NCBI GenBank assembly: GCA_029287755.1 | Contig: JARFQM010000222.1 | Span: forward strand, 1 to 26,337 | DNA from: Desulfofustis sp. | GTDB taxonomy: Bacteria > Desulfobacterota > Desulfobulbia > Desulfobulbales > Desulfocapsaceae | Direction: 5' to 3' | DNA: 26,337 nt | Shown here: positions 8,031 through 16,679 of the stretch, one piece after another | Position numbering within the stretch: the stretch's first letter is position 1 | Layout of the letters: each line of letters begins with the position of its first letter | Program-made: the position numbers and the translations under genes | Notes under the pieces: generated by a model | The model's input: the letters and a program-made list of their open reading frames with translations, nothing else | The model's database searches: none | What the model was told of the DNA's origin: nothing

Positions 8031-8999
8031 TTATTTTCCTGCGCCCGCTTTGGACAAATACCGCTGCAGGAGGATGAAGATGAAGAGCAGAACCCCTATG
8101 ACGATCTTCGTCCACCAGGAACTCAAAGTTCCCTGAAACGTAATAAAGGTCTGAATCAGACCGAGAATGAGAACGCCAATTAAAGTCCCTGCTACATAGC
8201 CCGAGCCGCCGCTTAATAGCGTTCCTCCGATCACTACGGCGGCTATAACATCGAGCTCGAGCCCCACGCAGGCTAGGGGGTAGCCAGATGAAGTATAAAG
8301 CGAGTAAACAACTCCGGCCAAGGCACTGAGCAAACCGTTGAATGTATAAACGAGAATCTTGGTCCGGCCAACTGGAAGACCCATGAGAATTGCCGACTGC
8401 TCGCTGCTGCCAATGGCATAAGTGTTGCGTCCAAAACGGGTATAGTGTTGCAGATAGATGCCGACTAAAGTTACTGCGATAAAGATCATTGCAGTAGCCG
8501 GCAGCCAGGCTCTGAATCCCAGCGGTATGCCAAAATCGATAATAGCATCTACGGATGGATGCTTGATTGGAATCGCATTGAGACTGACCAGAAACGCCAG
8601 GCCCCGCGCCAGAAACATGCCAACCAATGTGACGAGAAATGGCGGCAGTTCAAAAAAATGAATCAGACTGCCCATAATCATACCGAATATTGCACCTAAT
8701 CCCAGACAGACGCTAAAAGCCAGAATGGGATGGACACCAAAGTCATGCATCATTTTTGCTGCCAGGACGCCGATAAAGGCAACCACTGAACCAACGGAAA
8801 GATCGATACCACCGGAAATGATGACAAAAGTCATTCCTATGGCAATAACTCCAACGAAAGCGTTGTCGATAAAAAGGTTTACAAAAACGCGCAGAGAGAA
8901 AAAATTTGAATAGAGAATAGAGCCGGCCAGGTAAATAAGTAGAAAAACACCTATGGTGGCCAGGAGCGGTATATTTTTTTGATTCAAGCGCAATTTCAT
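8031..8999 (-). CDS. Sugar ABC transporter permease (YjfF/RbsC type)
   Basis: 322 residues with about nine to ten hydrophobic segments and the BPD_transp_2 signatures: MTFVIISGGIDLSVGSVVAF near residue 55 and the later DVIAAVVIGGTLLSGGSGYV loop that contacts the ATPase. It overlaps the preceding permease by four bases, which indicates translational coupling. Two different permeases with one double ATPase is the arrangement of the YtfQRT-YjfF galactofuranose/arabinofuranose family, and this one is the YjfF-like partner by position and length. Role: one half of the inner-membrane channel for pentose or furanose uptake. Confidence 0.85.
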   Translation of the reverse strand: MKLRLNQKNIPLLATIGVFLLIYLAGSILYSNFFSLRVFVNLFIDNAFVGVIAIGMTFVIISGGIDLSVGSVVAFIGVLAAKMMHDFGVHPILAFSVCLGLGAIFGMIMGSLIHFFELPPFLVTLVGMFLARGLAFLVSLNAIPIKHPSVDAIIDFGIPLGFRAWLPATAMIFIAVTLVGIYLQHYTRFGRNTYAIGSSEQSAILMGLPVGRTKILVYTFNGLLSALAGVVYSLYTSSGYPLACVGLELDVIAAVVIGGTLLSGGSGYVAGTLIGVLILGLIQTFITFQGTLSSWWTKIVIGVLLFIFILLQRYLSKAGAGK

Positions 9000-10042
9000 G
9001 ATACCCGCACCTTTTTACCCGCCATCCGGCTCGAAAACATACGGCGAAACTTTTCTGACTGAATCAGGGCGACCAGAATAATAACAAAGGCTTTAAATAC
9101 GAGGGTTACCTCCGGGGCGACACCTCTCGTTAAAATGGTGGTAGTAAGGCTCTGGATTATGAGTGTGCCCACGATTGAGCCAAGAATCGTAAATCGCCCT
9201 CCCCACATGGTTCCGCCAATAATTACTGCTGCGATGGCATCAAGTTCAAGAAACAGTCCGGCGTTATTGGCGTCAGCAGCTTTAATGTCGGCACAGACAA
9301 TAAGCCCTGCTAGGCCGGCGCAGAAACCTGAAAAGATGTAGACTGACAGGGTAATCATACGCTCCCGGATACCCATAAAACGACTAGCTATGCTGTTTGC
9401 TCCTATTGCTTCGATAAATAGACCAAGTCCGGTTCGGCGAGTCAGCAGATAGGTCGCGGTAAAGGTCAGCAAGACAAGGATAATGGGGAAAGGTAGACCA
9501 AATAAGAAGCCTGATCCGATATACTGGAAGGGTTCGTGGATGAAAACGACGATTTGTCCCTGGGTGATCAGTTGAGCAATTCCGCGACCGGCCACCATCA
9601 AAATCAGCGTGGCTATGATCGGCTGGATGCCAATGACAGCAACCAACAAGCCATTCCACAAACCGGCAAGCAACGAAAAGAACAAAGGAATGGACAGGAC
9701 AAGGAAAAGTGGCTGCACTTCTCCATACTCGAGAACTCCTTTGACATAATCGGGCCTGATAACCGTTGCGGCAATTGCCCCGCTAATTGCCATGACGGCG
9801 CCGACAGACAGGTCCACACCACCGGTCGCAAAAACCAGCGTCATACCCATAGCAAGCAGCATCACCGGGGCCGCCCGATTGGCGATATCAACCAATGATC
9901 CGAAAAACCGGCCATCTTTTATCTCGACATGAAAGAAACCCGGTGTAAAAAAGAAGTTAAACAGAAGAATGCCAGCGAGCGCCATCAGGGGCCACAGCAT
10001 TCTCTGAAAATTCTCGCTTCTAAGCCATTGAACCTGACTCAT
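8996..10042 (-). CDS. Sugar ABC transporter permease (YtfT/RbsC type)
   Basis: 348 residues, multi-spanning. Family signatures are MTLVFATGGVDLSVGAVMAISG near residue 85 and LELDAIAAVIIGGTMWGGRF near residue 260. It overlaps the upstream ATPase gene (four bases) and the downstream permease (four bases), so the three are translated as a coupled block. By order and length it corresponds to YtfT, forming a heteromeric channel with the following permease. Confidence 0.86.
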   Translation of the reverse strand: MSQVQWLRSENFQRMLWPLMALAGILLFNFFFTPGFFHVEIKDGRFFGSLVDIANRAAPVMLLAMGMTLVFATGGVDLSVGAVMAISGAIAATVIRPDYVKGVLEYGEVQPLFLVLSIPLFFSLLAGLWNGLLVAVIGIQPIIATLILMVAGRGIAQLITQGQIVVFIHEPFQYIGSGFLFGLPFPIILVLLTFTATYLLTRRTGLGLFIEAIGANSIASRFMGIRERMITLSVYIFSGFCAGLAGLIVCADIKAADANNAGLFLELDAIAAVIIGGTMWGGRFTILGSIVGTLIIQSLTTTILTRGVAPEVTLVFKAFVIILVALIQSEKFRRMFSSRMAGKKVRVS

Positions 10043-11565
10043 TGATTTATATCCTTGCTGGCAATAACCTGCATGATATTGGCTTCTTCCATAGCCTCGC
10101 CAGATAATTCCGAAAGATTCTTTCGGTCCCTCAATACGGCAATCCGATCACAGCAGGCAATCACCTCTTCGAGCTCAGAACTGATGAAAAGGATTGCCAG
10201 ACCATCTTCGCTCAGGCCGAGAATCAATTTTTGAATTTCGGCCTTTGCCCCGACATCGATACCCCGGGTTGGTTCATCCAGTATCAGGAATTGGGGATCA
10301 GTGGCCAGCCAGCGCGCAATTATGACTTTCTGCTGATTCCCGCCACTTAAATTTTTGACCGCCTGTGCATCAGATGGTGTCTTGATGTCAAGTAATTTTA
10401 TGTATTTATCAGCAATCTCACTCTGCCGCCTGCCTGAAAGGGCCCGGAAAATGCCCTGCCGAGCCTGCAGGGCAAGAATGATATTTTCCCGTACGGTCAG
10501 ATCTTCGATAATCCCTTCTTCCTTGCGATTCTCCGGGCAAAACGCAAATAAATGACTGATAGCCTTCCGAGGAGACGAGATGACGGTCTCCTCTCCTTCC
10601 AGCATGATCTTTCCCCCCGAGGACTTGTCTATTCCGAAAAGCAGACGCGCCGTTTCGGTGCGGCCAGAGCCGAGCAGCCCTGCCAGTCCCAAGACCTCTC
10701 CTTTGTTGATTGTAAGATCAAACGTCGCCATTGAACCTTTGCGCTCGAGTTGTTTTACTTCAAGCAAGGTTTGCCCTGTCCTCGTCTTTTCCTGCTGCGT
10801 CCTGCCGGCCGTCACTTCTAGAGAAAACGTTTCAGGATCCTTACCGAGCATGTGAGCGATCAACTCGATTCTGGCTAACTTTTGCGTTTCAAATTCACCG
10901 ATAAAAGCCCCATTTCTAAGTACCGTTATCCGGTCGGTGATCTCGTAAACCTGATCGATAAAATGAGTCACGAAAAGAATGCCGATCCCGTCTTCCTTGA
11001 GCTTTCTTATCACCTTGAAGAGCTGCGCGACCTCAGCCAGATCAAGACTTGAGGTCGGTTCATCGAGAATCAGAACTTTGGCTGATATCTCCAGAGCACG
11101 GGTAATCGCCACCAATTGCTGAATGGCCACAGAATAAGAAGAAACCGGCTGCGTGACATCGATGTCAAGGTCGAGTTTGCGGATGGCCAGGCTGGCATCG
11201 CCATTGATTTTTTTCCAGTCGATGCGGCCAAAGCGCATGGGCTCACGCCCGATATAGATGTTTTCGGCAACTGAAAGTGCGGGGATCAGGTTGATTTCCT
11301 GGTAAAGGGTACTAAGGCCATGCACAGCCGCCTCCTGTGGCGAAGACAGGGAAAATGGCACTCCCTCGAATAAAATCTCTCCGGTGTCCCGAGGGTAAAG
11401 ACCGGTCAACACCTTGATGAGGGTGGACTTGCCAGCTCCATTTTCCCCCATCAAACCGTGCACCTCGCCGTGTCGCAGGCACAAATTAACCTGATCCAGG
11501 GCGAGCACGCCCGGAAAGGACTTGCTCACCCTCCTGATATCGATCAGTACGTTGTTCCGATCCAT
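10039..11565 (-). CDS. Sugar ABC transporter ATP-binding protein with two nucleotide-binding domains (YtfR/RbsA/AraG type)
   Basis: About 508 residues from the ATG at 11565, which has GGAG nine bases upstream. An in-frame GTG at 11580 is possible but has no Shine-Dalgarno. The first ATPase domain has Walker A GENGAGKST near residue 40, a diverged signature at SVAIQQLVAITRALE, and Walker B ILDEPTSSLD. The second has the degenerate Walker A GLLGSGRTE, a perfect signature LSGGNQQKV and Walker B LILDEPTRGID. This two-domain layout is that of carbohydrate-uptake class 2 ABC ATPases. Role: energises uptake through the two downstream permeases. Confidence 0.92.
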   Translation of the reverse strand: MDRNNVLIDIRRVSKSFPGVLALDQVNLCLRHGEVHGLMGENGAGKSTLIKVLTGLYPRDTGEILFEGVPFSLSSPQEAAVHGLSTLYQEINLIPALSVAENIYIGREPMRFGRIDWKKINGDASLAIRKLDLDIDVTQPVSSYSVAIQQLVAITRALEISAKVLILDEPTSSLDLAEVAQLFKVIRKLKEDGIGILFVTHFIDQVYEITDRITVLRNGAFIGEFETQKLARIELIAHMLGKDPETFSLEVTAGRTQQEKTRTGQTLLEVKQLERKGSMATFDLTINKGEVLGLAGLLGSGRTETARLLFGIDKSSGGKIMLEGEETVISSPRKAISHLFAFCPENRKEEGIIEDLTVRENIILALQARQGIFRALSGRRQSEIADKYIKLLDIKTPSDAQAVKNLSGGNQQKVIIARWLATDPQFLILDEPTRGIDVGAKAEIQKLILGLSEDGLAILFISSELEEVIACCDRIAVLRDRKNLSELSGEAMEEANIMQVIASKDINQ

Positions 11566-11601
11566 CTGGGTCTGCTCCACCAGATAATCCGGCGCTGCAT
11601 A

Positions 11602-12576
11602 TTAATATTTTCTGGTCGGTAAGGTTTCTTCAGCAACTTCAGCAGGGAAAACCCCCTCGTTGGTCACAATGCGCTTGGGCAGTTCCTTGCCGGCCATCAG
11701 ATCCTCCACCGCGTCGAAAAGCTGCGGTCCCAGCAATGGACTACACTCTACGGTGCAATTGATTTTACCTTCTATCATTGCCTCAAAAGCACCACGAACT
11801 GCGTCAATGGAAACGATGATGATATCTTTTCCCGGCTTCAGGCCATACTCCTCGATAGCCTGAATAGCGCCCAGCGCCATATCGTCATTATGGGCATAAA
11901 GCACGTCGATCTTGTCGCCTTCCGACTTCAGAAAAGCCTCCATTACTTCCTTGCCCTTGGCCCTGGTAAAATCACCGCTCTGCGATTTGATGATCTTGAA
12001 AGCAGAACCTTCTGTTACCTCGGCAAAGCCGACCTTGCGATCAATGGCCGGTGCCGAACCTACGGTGCCCTGCAGCTCTACAACATTGACAACATCGCTG
12101 CTCTTGTCCGGGTTTTTCAGACGATCGTAATTTTCCATGAGCCAGTTGCCTGCTCGTCTTCCTTCCTCGACGAAATCAGATCCCATGAAGGTTACCCACA
12201 AACTGTCGTCCTGGACATCGACCGCACGGTCAGAGAGGATAACGGGGATTCCAGCTCGCTTCGCTTCTTTCAATACCGGTTCCCAACCAGTCTCGACTAC
12301 CGGGGAGAAAGCGATTACATCAACTCCTTGTGAGATAAAGCTGCGAATGGCCTTGATCTGGTTCTCCTGTTTCTGCTGCGCATCCGAGAATTTCAACTCA
12401 ATATTCGGACGGCTTTTCGCTTCTGAGACGATCGAATCGGTATTGGCCACACGCCAGGCGCTCTCGGCGCCAATTTGAGAGAAACCGACCACAATCTTGT
12501 CTTGGGCCAGGGCCGAGCCTGCGATCATCATGCAGGCACAAAGAGTGCACGCAATAATTTGTAACAACTTTTTCAT
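11602..12576 (-). CDS. Periplasmic sugar-binding protein of the ABC transporter (YtfQ-like)
   Basis: 324 residues from the ATG at 12576, which has GGAGGAG directly upstream and is followed by a clean signal peptide (MKKLLQIIACTLCACMMIAG, cut after ALA). A longer reading from 12663 adds 29 non-signal residues and is less likely. The mature part is a type 1 periplasmic binding protein (Peripla_BP_4): IVVGFSQIGAESAWRVANT, FISQGVDVIAFSPVVETGWEPVL, GIPVILSDRAV, LYAHNDDMALGAIQAIEEYG. The first of these is the characteristic start of YtfQ-like proteins, which bind galactofuranose or arabinose. Beside araBA, L-arabinose or arabinofuranose is the natural guess for the ligand (inference). Confidence 0.9.
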   Translation of the reverse strand: MKKLLQIIACTLCACMMIAGSALAQDKIVVGFSQIGAESAWRVANTDSIVSEAKSRPNIELKFSDAQQKQENQIKAIRSFISQGVDVIAFSPVVETGWEPVLKEAKRAGIPVILSDRAVDVQDDSLWVTFMGSDFVEEGRRAGNWLMENYDRLKNPDKSSDVVNVVELQGTVGSAPAIDRKVGFAEVTEGSAFKIIKSQSGDFTRAKGKEVMEAFLKSEGDKIDVLYAHNDDMALGAIQAIEEYGLKPGKDIIIVSIDAVRGAFEAMIEGKINCTVECSPLLGPQLFDAVEDLMAGKELPKRIVTNEGVFPAEVAEETLPTRKY

Positions 12577-12663
12577 GATACTCCTCCATTTTAAAGTACA
12601 ACGAGAATCGAAATAGCTGCAAAGAAAATACAGTGATCCTCTGCAACCGCTTAGCCGGTCCAC

Positions 12664-12864
12664 TCAGCGCGAAACCGTAATTGCCTGATACTGCGGGCCG
12701 TACAAATTTATCGCAACGCTCACCAGGGATGATGACGACGCATGGTGACGTGGGTCAAAATCACTGACAGTGCCGAGTATATTCATGGCCAGTCCTGGTT
12801 CAGAAATCTGGCGATTGCACTCAAAAGCCTGCTCTTGCGGCGAGTTATAAGGATTGATCGTCAT
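12664..12864 (-). CDS. Possible small protein between araB and the binding-protein gene; function unknown
   Basis: A 66-codon frame whose ATG begins one base after the araB stop and which fills most of the 290-base gap before the binding-protein gene. I do not recognise it. The product would be soluble, polar and serine-rich in its second half (HHASSSSLVSVAINLYGPQY), with no signal peptide or membrane segment. No Shine-Dalgarno precedes it, so translation would rely on coupling to araB. It could equally be non-coding leader holding an internal promoter, or a relic. Confidence 0.25.
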   Translation of the reverse strand: MTINPYNSPQEQAFECNRQISEPGLAMNILGTVSDFDPRHHASSSSLVSVAINLYGPQYQAITVSR

Positions 12865-12865
12865 A

Positions 12866-14536
12866 TCAGGTAAGTTTGTTTTCTACGAACGCACCGATTT
12901 CTTTATATTTTTCGTATAAAGAATGGTATCGATCGAGATGCTCACTGCTGGGTTCGTATACCGCCTCAATGCCACATGCCATTATCTCTTGCGCCTTGAT
13001 GATATCGGGAAAAATTCCTCCGACGACCGCGGCAAACATCGCCGCTCCCAGCGCTACCGTCTGGTCACTTCGGGCAACCTTTATTTCCATATTCAGTACA
13101 TTGGCAAGGGTCTGCATGGCGAAAGGTGATTTTCGAGCGACTCCGCCAATGGCAACTACCTCGTTGATCTGAATTCCTTCGGCAAGAAATCTTTCTACTA
13201 TCGCCTTACTGCCGAATGCGGTGGCCTCGACGAGGGCACGAAAAATACGAGGAGCATCACTTCCCAGGCTAAGTCCGGTTATTGCACTTTTAAGAGCCTG
13301 GTTGGCATCGGGTGTTCGCCGGCCGTTGAGCCAATCCAGGGCAATCACGGCGTCGTCATGCACGGGTGCTGCTTCCGCCTCCTTACTCAAGGATGGCAGT
13401 AATCCCTGCTGCAGTTCATTTATCAGGAGTTCAGACGTTTTTCGGTCTACCCCACTGTCCTCAATCAACGTTCGAACCGGCCAGAGCAATAAATCACGAT
13501 ACCAGGCGAACACGTCGCCAAAAGCGGACTGGCCCGCCTCCATGCCGATCATGCCAGGAATTATCGAGCCTTCAACCTGACCGCAAATCCCGCTCACCAC
13601 CGTGTCACCGATCTCATCAGGCGGTGCGATGAGCATGTCACAGGTCGACGTCCCGATCACCCTGACAAAGCTGTACGGCTTGATTCCGCCTCCGACGGCA
13701 CCCATATGCGCATCAAAGGCACCGATGCCAATCGGTATCCCCGGGGGCAAACCAAGCTGCGCTGCCCATTCGTCAGTCAACCTCCCAGCTTCTTGATCCG
13801 CGGTATAAGTACTGGTGAACAGTCGATCTCTGAGTCCAGTCAGCAAAGGGTCCAGGCTTTGAAAGAAATCTTCACTGGGCAACCCGCCCCAGCTTTCATG
13901 CCACAGCGCTTTGTGGCCGGCGGCACATACGCCCCGCTTTAACTCTCTCGGAGCGGCTGTTCCGCACATAACGGCCGGCAGCCAATCGCAATGTTCAACC
14001 CAACTGTACGCCTCTGTGCGAACGTTCTCGTCATGGCGAAGTGTGTGCAGTATTTTCGCGTAAAACCATTCGGACGAGTAGACGCCGCCAACATAACGGG
14101 TGAAATCGATGCCGCCCCAGGATCGCGCCACCTCATTTATTTCTTCAGCCTCTGCAACCGCGGTGTGATCTTTCCAGAGGATGAACATCGCATTGGGATT
14201 GTGAGCAAAATCAGGACGAAGCGAGAGGGCGGTACCGTTTTTATCTATGGCAATAGGAGTCGATCCGGTGGTGTCTATACTGATTGCCGCCACTCGCTCC
14301 GCGCACCCTTGCGGACCTTTAGAAATGACGCTTGTAACAGTATGTTTCAGTCCCTCGAGATAATCCAGAGGATGCTGACGAAACTGGTTACTGGCCGGCT
14401 CACAATATCTACCTTCAGTCCAGCGCGGATAATGAAATACCTCGGTGGAGATCTCCTCGCCGCTCCCCGTATCGATGAGAACAGCCCTTACCGAATCTGT
14501 GCCGTAATCAAGTCCGATTACATAATGGGAATTCAT
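12866..14536 (-). CDS. araB: L-ribulokinase (FGGY kinase family)
   Basis: 556 residues, close to E. coli AraB in length. The N-terminal FGGY signature YVIGLDYGTDSVRAVLID (residues 5-22) is followed by the AraB-specific EVFHYPRWTEGRYCEPASNQFRQHP. The ATP-site half has FDAHMGAVGGGIKPYSFVRVIGTSTCDM and the C-terminal VVAIGGVARKSPFAMQTLANVLN. Role: phosphorylates L-ribulose with ATP to L-ribulose 5-phosphate. It follows araA by about 24 bases in the same operon. The ribosome-binding site is weak (GGA). No L-ribulose-5-phosphate 4-epimerase gene is in the window, so the next step must be encoded elsewhere. Confidence 0.93.
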   Translation of the reverse strand: MNSHYVIGLDYGTDSVRAVLIDTGSGEEISTEVFHYPRWTEGRYCEPASNQFRQHPLDYLEGLKHTVTSVISKGPQGCAERVAAISIDTTGSTPIAIDKNGTALSLRPDFAHNPNAMFILWKDHTAVAEAEEINEVARSWGGIDFTRYVGGVYSSEWFYAKILHTLRHDENVRTEAYSWVEHCDWLPAVMCGTAAPRELKRGVCAAGHKALWHESWGGLPSEDFFQSLDPLLTGLRDRLFTSTYTADQEAGRLTDEWAAQLGLPPGIPIGIGAFDAHMGAVGGGIKPYSFVRVIGTSTCDMLIAPPDEIGDTVVSGICGQVEGSIIPGMIGMEAGQSAFGDVFAWYRDLLLWPVRTLIEDSGVDRKTSELLINELQQGLLPSLSKEAEAAPVHDDAVIALDWLNGRRTPDANQALKSAITGLSLGSDAPRIFRALVEATAFGSKAIVERFLAEGIQINEVVAIGGVARKSPFAMQTLANVLNMEIKVARSDQTVALGAAMFAAVVGGIFPDIIKAQEIMACGIEAVYEPSSEHLDRYHSLYEKYKEIGAFVENKLT

Positions 14537-14561
14537 GGATACTGTCCAAATTTATAAAACA

Positions 14562-16067
14562 TCAGCTACTCATAGAGAGGCCGTAATACAGTTGGTTATG
14601 CCGAAGTTCTTTTTTAAACGCAGCAATATTCGTGTCCTGATCTATGACAAGGCATTCAATTCCTGTCATTTCAGCGAAATCTTTCAGTTGTTCTGTGGTT
14701 ACCGCCTGACTGAAACTCGTATGGTGAGCTCCGCCGGCATAAATCCAGGATGCTGCCGAAACCTTCAAATCGGGCTGCGGATCCCAGAAAACATTTGCCA
14801 CCGGCAAGTTTGGCATATGCTCTTCTATGTCCACGACTTCAACCTCGTTTATCAGCAGCCGGAAACGATTCCCCATATCCAGCATTGTTGCATTCAAGGC
14901 CGGACCGGAACGAGCCGAAAATACAAGGCGGGCAGGATCAGCTTTTCCGCCGATTGACAGGGGGTGAATCTCAAGCGCAGGCTTGTTTTTCGATATGGTC
15001 GGGCAGACTTCGAGCATATGGGCACCAAGCACCAGGGCAGGGCCGTTGTCCGGCATGTGATAGGTATAGTCTTCCATAAAGGAAGTTCCTCCGGTCAAAC
15101 CGCTGCCCATTACTTTCATCGCACGGACAAGGGCCGCGGTTTTCCAATCGCCTTCCGCACCAAACCCATATCCATCTGCCATCAGCCGCTGACACGCAAG
15201 ACCCGGCAGTTGATTGAGGCCGTACAAATCTTCGAAGGTAGTCGTAAATGCGGTGCTCTCGTGGATTTCAAGAAATCTTCTAAGGCCCAACTCAATGCGG
15301 GCGGCTTCACGCAGTTTGGCAAAACTTTTTGTTTCCCGCAGGTCCTTTCCCACTTCGTAGGTATCCATATAGACTGTAACAAGTCTATCAATGGCAGTTT
15401 CCTCGACTTCACCAATCGATTCGACAAGATCACCGACTCCGAAGCCGTGCACTTCATAACCAAACTGTACCTGGGCACTTACTTTGTTGCCTTCCGTCAC
15501 CGCCACATCCCGCATGTTGTCTCCGAAACGCGCAATACGGCACTTTCTGCTGTCCAGAAGCGCTGAGGCAGCTCTTGCCCAGGCACCTATCTCGGCAGCA
15601 ACGGTTGTTTCTTGCCAGTGACCGACCACTACTTTTCGCTCCAGCTGCAGCCTTGTTCCAATAAACCCGAATTCCCTGTCCCCATGCGCACTCTGGTTGA
15701 GATTCATAAAATCCATATCAATCTGGTTGAACGGAATCTCACGGTTGAACTGGGTGTGCAGATGGAGGAATGGCTTGAGCAGGGAAGAGAGTCCGGCAAT
15801 CCACATTTTTGCCGGTGAAAAAGTATGCATCCAACAGATCAGGCCGATGCAGTCTGGACTGTTATTTGCCTCAAGACAGACGGATGAGATTCCCTGACTG
15901 CCGGTGACGACGGGTTTGAAGACAACTTTTACAGGAATCTGGCTGGACCGGCTTAGAAAGGAAGCGACTTTCTCTGCATTGGCAGCAACTTGTTGAAGCG
16001 TCTCATCACCATACAGATGCTGGCTTCCGGTAACGAACCACATTTCGAACTGCGATAATCCAATCAT
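14562..16067 (-). CDS. araA: L-arabinose isomerase
   Basis: 501 residues, full length for the family. It begins with the typical [21 protein letters not shown]. The metal and catalytic residues known from E. coli AraA are present at matching positions: Glu305 ([10 protein letters not shown]), Glu332 ([10 protein letters not shown]), His350 ([10 protein letters not shown]) and a histidine near 448 ([10 protein letters not shown]). Role: Mn-dependent interconversion of L-arabinose and L-ribulose in the cytoplasm. It is the first gene of the operon, downstream of a near-consensus promoter with two LacI-type palindromes, so induction by arabinose through the divergent LacI-family regulator is the likely mode of control. 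Confidence 0.95.
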   Translation of the reverse strand: MIGLSQFEMWFVTGSQHLYGDETLQQVAANAEKVASFLSRSSQIPVKVVFKPVVTGSQGISSVCLEANNSPDCIGLICWMHTFSPAKMWIAGLSSLLKPFLHLHTQFNREIPFNQIDMDFMNLNQSAHGDREFGFIGTRLQLERKVVVGHWQETTVAAEIGAWARAASALLDSRKCRIARFGDNMRDVAVTEGNKVSAQVQFGYEVHGFGVGDLVESIGEVEETAIDRLVTVYMDTYEVGKDLRETKSFAKLREAARIELGLRRFLEIHESTAFTTTFEDLYGLNQLPGLACQRLMADGYGFGAEGDWKTAALVRAMKVMGSGLTGGTSFMEDYTYHMPDNGPALVLGAHMLEVCPTISKNKPALEIHPLSIGGKADPARLVFSARSGPALNATMLDMGNRFRLLINEVEVVDIEEHMPNLPVANVFWDPQPDLKVSAASWIYAGGAHHTSFSQAVTTEQLKDFAEMTGIECLVIDQDTNIAAFKKELRHNQLYYGLSMSS

Positions 16068-16124
16068 ACCGATTCTCTCACAGGTTGATGTGTCAGGAGG
16101 TAGACCTGGGTGTCACACCGATCC

Positions 16125-16136
16125 GTTATCGATTAC
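16125..16136. promoter_or_regulatory. LacI-type operator in the araA leader
   Basis: GTTATCGATTAC, differing in one base from the perfect palindrome GTTATCGATAAC at 16429-16440 on the regulator side. The central CG pair is the hallmark of LacI-family operators. It is centred about 15 bases downstream of the predicted araA start. Confidence 0.6.
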
Positions 16137-16140
16137 GTGA

Positions 16141-16150
16141 TCGTTAACGA
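16141..16150. promoter_or_regulatory. Palindrome over the araA transcription start
   Basis: TCGTTAACGA is a perfect 10-base palindrome centred on the predicted transcription start (about 16146). It shares the GTTA/TAAC arms with the neighbouring operators but lacks a central CG, so it may be a secondary site or part of a composite operator. Confidence 0.45.
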
Positions 16151-16152
16151 AA

Positions 16153-16181
16153 TTAATACCTAACTAATAAAAGCTTGTCAA
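16153..16181 (-). promoter_or_regulatory. Promoter of the arabinose operon (araA)
   Basis: On the minus strand TTGACA (16181-16176), a 17-base spacer and TATTAA (16158-16153): perfect -35, optimal spacing and near-consensus -10. The expected start, near 16146, lies inside the operator cluster, which is a simple repression layout. The leader of about 79 bases contains a short hairpin (GGTGTCACACC, 16109-16119). Confidence 0.7.
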
Positions 16182-16402
16182 CAATTAACTAAAAAAATCA
16201 AATATAATAAAAACCAATAGAATATCGACAATTAATGCTAATTATTACATATATTTAAATAAAAACCAGATAAGATTATTGATGAGGAATGAAAGCTGAC
16301 CCTATGATATGCCACTATAAAAAAATCCTCTATGATATATAACAATTTTCAAGCCTTGGAGGATATTCCAGCCAAGAACTTTTTCTGCTGTTAACAAAAT
16401 AC
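16182..16402. other. AT-rich spacer between the divergent arabinose promoters
   Basis: Very AT-rich sequence with poly-A and poly-T tracts and no open frame of note. Together with the operators on each side (centres about 304 bases apart) it could act as a flexible or bent spacer for repressor looping. Otherwise I see nothing in it. Confidence 0.4.
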
Positions 16403-16440
16403 TTGAATATAGGCCGTTTTATGCTATTGTTATCGATAAC
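16403..16440 (+). promoter_or_regulatory. Promoter and operator of the LacI-family regulator gene
   Basis: TTGAAT (16403-16408), a 16-base spacer and TATTGT (16425-16430) make a plausible promoter. The perfect 12-base palindrome GTTATCGATAAC (16429-16440) overlaps its -10 and start site, which suggests autorepression. The leader to the ATG at 16680 is about 240 bases and contains only a six-codon reading frame at 16462 that I do not call. Confidence 0.6.
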
Positions 16441-16679
16441 GAAAAGGAATCCAATCACCCATGCCCAAAAGAAGAATGTGAATTCATACTTCGATAAAGT
16501 ACTTGCCGCTGTTTCGTTGTTCGGCTAGATTTCTGGGTTTTGAATTGCACACTGCTAAGATCCGAACTTCAGACCATTCTGTCTGTTACTTTAAACCCCA
16601 TGCCTCCACAAGGACTGTCATAAAATCATCGGTTGGTGGGGTACGTGGAGAGTAGTGGGAATAACTTGTCAGGACTTCT

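Noticed and set aside
7903..8115. A 70-codon minus-strand frame spanning the gap between the last permease and the aldo/keto reductase
   Set aside because: Its first half lies in the permease gene in another frame, it has no ribosome-binding site, and its text is unlike any family I know.
16109..16119. GGTGTCACACC in the araA leader as a third operator
   Set aside because: It does not share the GTTA/TAAC arms of the other sites. It is noted only as a small hairpin.
16462..16482. Six-codon frame MPKRRM after the regulator promoter
   Set aside because: The nearest AGGA is too far from the ATG, and a leader peptide would need further structure (codon run, attenuator hairpin) that is not evident.
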